This document shows positions 9,083 to 9,319 of a stretch of DNA of 9,319 bases, one piece after another (within the stretch, counting starts at the first letter, position 1; every line of letters starts with the position of its first letter). The notes below the pieces were generated by a model. It did no database searches. It saw nothing but the letters and a program-made list of their open reading frames with translations, and was not told the DNA's origin. This DNA comes from Caulobacteraceae bacterium (GTDB taxonomy: Bacteria > Pseudomonadota > Alphaproteobacteria > Caulobacterales > Caulobacteraceae): the NCBI GenBank assembly GCA_020852035.1, contig JADZBR010000078.1, positions 1-9,319 of the forward strand. Direction: 5' to 3'. A program made the position numbers and the translations under genes.

Positions 9083-9156
9083 CCTTCACCTCCCCCGCGC
9101 AGCGGCGGGAGGGGGACCGACCGCCGAGCGCAGCGAAGAGCGGTTGGGGGAGGGGG
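9083..9156. repeat. Palindromic G-rich intergenic repeat (REP-like)
   Basis: The element has two consecutive stem-loops. In the first, CCTCCCCCGC (9089-9098) faces GCGGGAGGGG about 6 nt later, with one mismatch and a wobble. In the second, ACCGC (9119-9123) and GCGGT (9140-9144) flank a loop carrying the GAGCGCAGCGAAG core. A GGGGGAGGGGG run closes the element. Elements with this arrangement are, to my knowledge, scattered between genes in Caulobacterales genomes, often just after coding regions. Only one copy is in this window, so its repetitive nature is recalled rather than shown. Confidence 0.6.
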
Positions 9157-9179
9157 CGCGCGGCGGCTCAGGCGCCCCC
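9152..9179. repeat. Perfect 8-bp inverted repeat next to the palindromic repeat
   Basis: GGGGGCGC (9152-9159) and GCGCCCCC (9172-9179) are exact reverse complements separated by 12 nt. The left arm overlaps the end of the G-rich repeat by 5 bases. It could be the outer part of the same element or a stable hairpin ending transcripts from either side. No T-run follows on either strand. Confidence 0.5.
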
Positions 9180-9319
9180 GCTGCGTTCAAGTTCGACGGT
9201 CTTCAGATGGATGCCGTCCATGACGCCCTGGACGTCGTGGCAGACTGGGACGCTGGGTCCGGGTGGTGATCACGGTGCGTCGCAAGGCTGTGCCGGCCGC
9301 TTGCCCCCTCCACCACGCG

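Larger units (their letters stand above)
8979..9319. other. Intergenic region with repeats, no convincing gene
   Basis: The 341 bases after the debranching gene hold a hairpin (9004-9022), a G-rich palindromic repeat (about 9083-9156) and a further inverted repeat (9152-9179). A plus-strand frame at 9066-9269 is open, but its first half is the repeat and its product (SRQVLHLPRAAAGG, then AERSEERLGEG) has the look of translated repeat DNA. Reading inward from the right edge on the minus strand, two frames stay open for about 110-130 bases (with products such as RVVEGASGRHSLATHRDHH) before a stop. The tail of a minus-strand gene entering from the right therefore cannot be excluded. I recognise nothing in it. 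Confidence 0.6.

Noticed and set aside
9066..9269. A 67-codon plus-strand frame at the right end
   Set aside because: Its first half is the palindromic repeat, and the remainder (MDAVHDALDVVADWDAGSGW) has no recognisable relatives or ribosome binding site.

Overview
The window is about 9.3 kb of GC-rich, densely coding bacterial DNA. It most resembles an alphaproteobacterium of the Caulobacterales (Caulobacter/Phenylobacterium type). That placement is an inference from the very high G/C at third codon positions, the Entner-Doudoroff pairing of edd with glk, a DUF2059 secreted protein, the class I NrdA subtype ending in a CxxC tail, and a G-rich palindromic intergenic repeat at the right end. 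I see no phage, insertion sequence, CRISPR array, tRNA or rRNA.

Layout, left to right. (1) Positions 1-1344 (+) hold the C-terminal 447 codons of a class I ribonucleotide reductase large subunit; its start lies outside the window. (2) Positions 1446-1997 (+) encode a small exported protein of unknown function with beta-strand-rich, barrel-like segments. (3) Positions 5516-1994 on the minus strand form a tight three-gene operon: edd (6-phosphogluconate dehydratase), a secreted DUF2059 protein and glk (glucokinase). Both junctions are 4-bp ATGA stop/start overlaps. The glk stop codon overlaps the stop of the small exported gene in a shared CTAG. (4) A 239-bp divergent intergenic region (5517-5755) carries a strong edd ribosome binding site and a possible edd promoter. 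(5) Positions 5756-8978 (+) form a two-gene operon: a GT4-type glycosyltransferase followed 13 bp later by a cytoplasmic glycogen-debranching-type glucosidase. (6) Positions 8979-9319 hold no convincing gene, but contain a hairpin, a palindromic repeat and a second perfect inverted repeat.

The central 7 kb reads as a carbohydrate locus. The glycosyltransferase and debranching-type hydrolase probably build and trim the same glycan or glycoside. Free glucose released in the cytoplasm would be phosphorylated by Glk, and after oxidation to 6-phosphogluconate would enter the Entner-Doudoroff route through Edd. The oxidising enzymes Zwf and Pgl are not in the window. The functions of the two exported proteins (DUF2059 and the barrel-like protein) are unknown.

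Most of the window is ordinary metabolism. The points most worth a second look are the exported DUF2059 gene coupled on both sides to cytoplasmic sugar enzymes, the GT4/debranching pair facing the Entner-Doudoroff operon, the overlapping convergent stops, and the repeat cluster at the right end.
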